This document shows, one piece after another, positions 62,801 through 64,000 of a stretch of 64,000 nucleotides of DNA. Every line of letters begins with the position of its first letter. Position 1 is the first letter of the stretch. Made by a program: the position numbers and the translations under genes. The stretch covers positions 124,001 to 188,000 of the forward strand of contig JAEHOE010000023.1 in NCBI GenBank assembly GCA_016858145.1, given 5' to 3'. A model generated the notes under the pieces. The model had not been told where the DNA came from. It did no database searches and was given only the letters and a program-made list of their open reading frames with translations. This DNA is from Edaphochlamys debaryana (taxonomy: Eukaryota > Chlorophyta > Chlorophyceae > Chlamydomonadales).

Positions 62801-63705
62801 ACCCATCCACCCCCTGTGTCCCCCCAGGAGCTGGCCATGCGGCGCACGGAGCTGGACAAGATCGACACGCTGGAGGACAAGATCAAGCTGGAGCTGCAGC
62901 AGCTGGCGGAGCGGCAGGAGACCATGGACAAGGAGATGGGGGAGTTCGGAAGCGTGAGTGCCTGGGGCGGGCTCGAGCGGGGGTGCGTAGCCAGCGCTTG
63001 TCCCACCTTGCCGTACTTGTCCCTCCCCATCGCCTGCCCGGCCGACCAGCCCCATCCTTACCCTTCCTCACACTTATTTCCCCGCCCCTCCTCTCCCTTT
63101 CCCCCGTTCCCCCTCCCTCCCCCCCCCCCAGGTTGAGGACATCCAGCGCAAGGCCACGCTGGCCCGCGAGCGCATGGAGCTGCTGCGCTCCGTGCTGCTC
63201 AAGCGCAAGGACCTGCTGCGCTCCACGGTTGCGGAGAAGGGACTCAAGTTCCAGGCCAAGCGGGCGCAGCTGCAGGTGCGCGGGGGAGCGGGACCGGTGC
63301 CATGCAAGGGGTAGAGCTATGCAGGCACGGGCCGGTGTGCGGCGGCGTGCGGCACGAGCTCTTCTTAGCGCACATAATGACGGCACCGTCACCGCGCCTA
63401 CGAGTCCCTGGCTCATACGAGCAGCCCTGCACACCACCACACGAGCGCCCTCATCAACACTCTCCTTTCCCCTGCCCTCCCCTGCCCCTCTCCTCCCCTC
63501 CCCTTCCCCCCCCCAGGACCACAACCTGCAGGTGCAGCTGGAGAAGATGGAGGCCAAGCTCAAAAACCTGAACGCGGGCGTGTTCGAGATGATGGACTTT
63601 GTCAAGGCCAAGGAGGCAGAGACCAACTACCGCCAGCTCGCCAACAACATCTCCACCCTGGTCGACGAGCTCAACGGCTTCGTCAAGAAGGCCGCCGCGT
63701 ACTGA
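59839..63705 (+). CDS. IFT74: Intraflagellar transport protein IFT74 (IFT-B core)
   Basis: IFT74 pairs with IFT81 through long coiled coils in the IFT-B1 core and helps carry tubulin into the flagellum. Ten exons join in phase: 59839-60318, 60474-60602, 60854-60985, 61338-61451, 61622-61876, 62070-62258, 62448-62624, 62828-62953, 63132-63275, 63517-63705, giving 644 residues, close to the known algal length. Residues 1-100 are disordered, basic and rich in Gly, Pro and Arg (MERPSSRG, then GPPGTAMRGPGG), the part that contacts tubulin tails in the family. From about residue 130 (LDKNYFMNELRQKRMEI) to the C-terminus the protein is almost continuous coiled coil, with FMDGFPSRKDAKLKEKQSKE as a conserved-looking break. 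All nine introns are phase 0. It shows that the organism builds cilia. Confidence 0.96.
60603..60735 (+). repeat. G-rich imperfect repeat in IFT74 intron 2
   Basis: Immediately after the exon 2 donor, GGGAGGAGGGGGGG-type units repeat for about 130 bp. The same intron ends in a C-rich tract (about 60808-60848) that could pair with it. The run is also a candidate G-quadruplex in the pre-mRNA. Confidence 0.85.
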
Positions 63706-64000
63706 GCCGCTTGCTGAAAGGGCGGTGCTGACAAGGTGGTGCCAGCAGCGCCGCTAGCGCAGCAGGAGACAACGTTGCTGCGGACACACGAAGCGGCCGC
63801 CGCCATCGGCTGGGGCGGCAACGGGCGAGCTGGCGGCGAGCTGGCGCGTAGCTCGGATCGCTCGGTGGACAACGACGAGGAGGAGGAGGAGGAGGAGGAG
63901 GGCATCTGAAGCGAGCTTGAGCGGCTCAGCTCAGAAGCAGGCGTTGGGCGGGGGTAAGGTGGAGAGCTGTGCGCGCATGCCCCTCGGGGCGAAGGGCGTG
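63706..64000 (+). other. IFT74 3' region at the window edge
   Basis: Sequence after the IFT74 stop, presumably its 3' UTR. It includes a GAGGAG run around 63880-63900. No TGTAA is reached before the window ends, and no further gene is supported. Confidence 0.5.

Overview
The window looks like nuclear DNA of a flagellated, very GC-rich chlorophyte green alga, most likely a Chlamydomonas-like volvocalean. The reasons are a complete IFT74 gene (intraflagellar transport), intron-rich genes whose short introns start G-rich and end C-rich before CAG, TGTAA polyadenylation signals after several stop codons, and a plant-type HVA22/REEP gene. The species is an inference. I rebuilt the gene models by hand from splice sites and reading phase; no prediction or homology software was run.

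Left gene block (1-17469): the 5' part of an unrecognised coiled-coil protein gene (minus, runs off the left edge); a 33-exon gene for a TARBP1/Trm3-type SPOUT tRNA Gm18 methyltransferase (plus, 1903-15305); and a two-exon gene for a small secreted protein dominated by 33 Pro-His-Gly-Gly-type tetrapeptides (minus, 16465-17469). A probable LINE C-terminal remnant lies between the last two.

Repeat block (18026-43957): two 1.7-kb inverted arms (18026-19738 and 23352-25064). Around and inside them lie three ~0.7-kb modules, each with a tRNA-Ser(CGA) gene. The spacer carries a 71-bp x15 array, a 52-bp x7 array and a pentanucleotide run. Exactly where the right arm ends, an 18.9-kb satellite begins: 68 tandem 278-bp monomers that appear almost identical, apart from one recurrent G/A position and two single-base insertions. 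The outer part of each arm holds a diverged relative of this monomer. I see no protein gene in the block.

Right gene block (44825-64000): a MATE transporter (minus) and V-ATPase subunit H (plus), divergent with 393 bp between start codons; a CIA30-domain protein (minus) with two micro-exons; an HVA22/REEP-like ER membrane-shaping protein (plus); and IFT74 (plus). Apart from a possible proton-pump/proton-antiporter pairing of V-ATPase H and MATE, the genes look functionally unrelated, as is usual in such genomes. The most unusual items are the satellite with its tRNA-bearing inverted arms, the PHGG secreted protein, and the exon of the methyltransferase gene flanked by mutually complementary hexamer runs.
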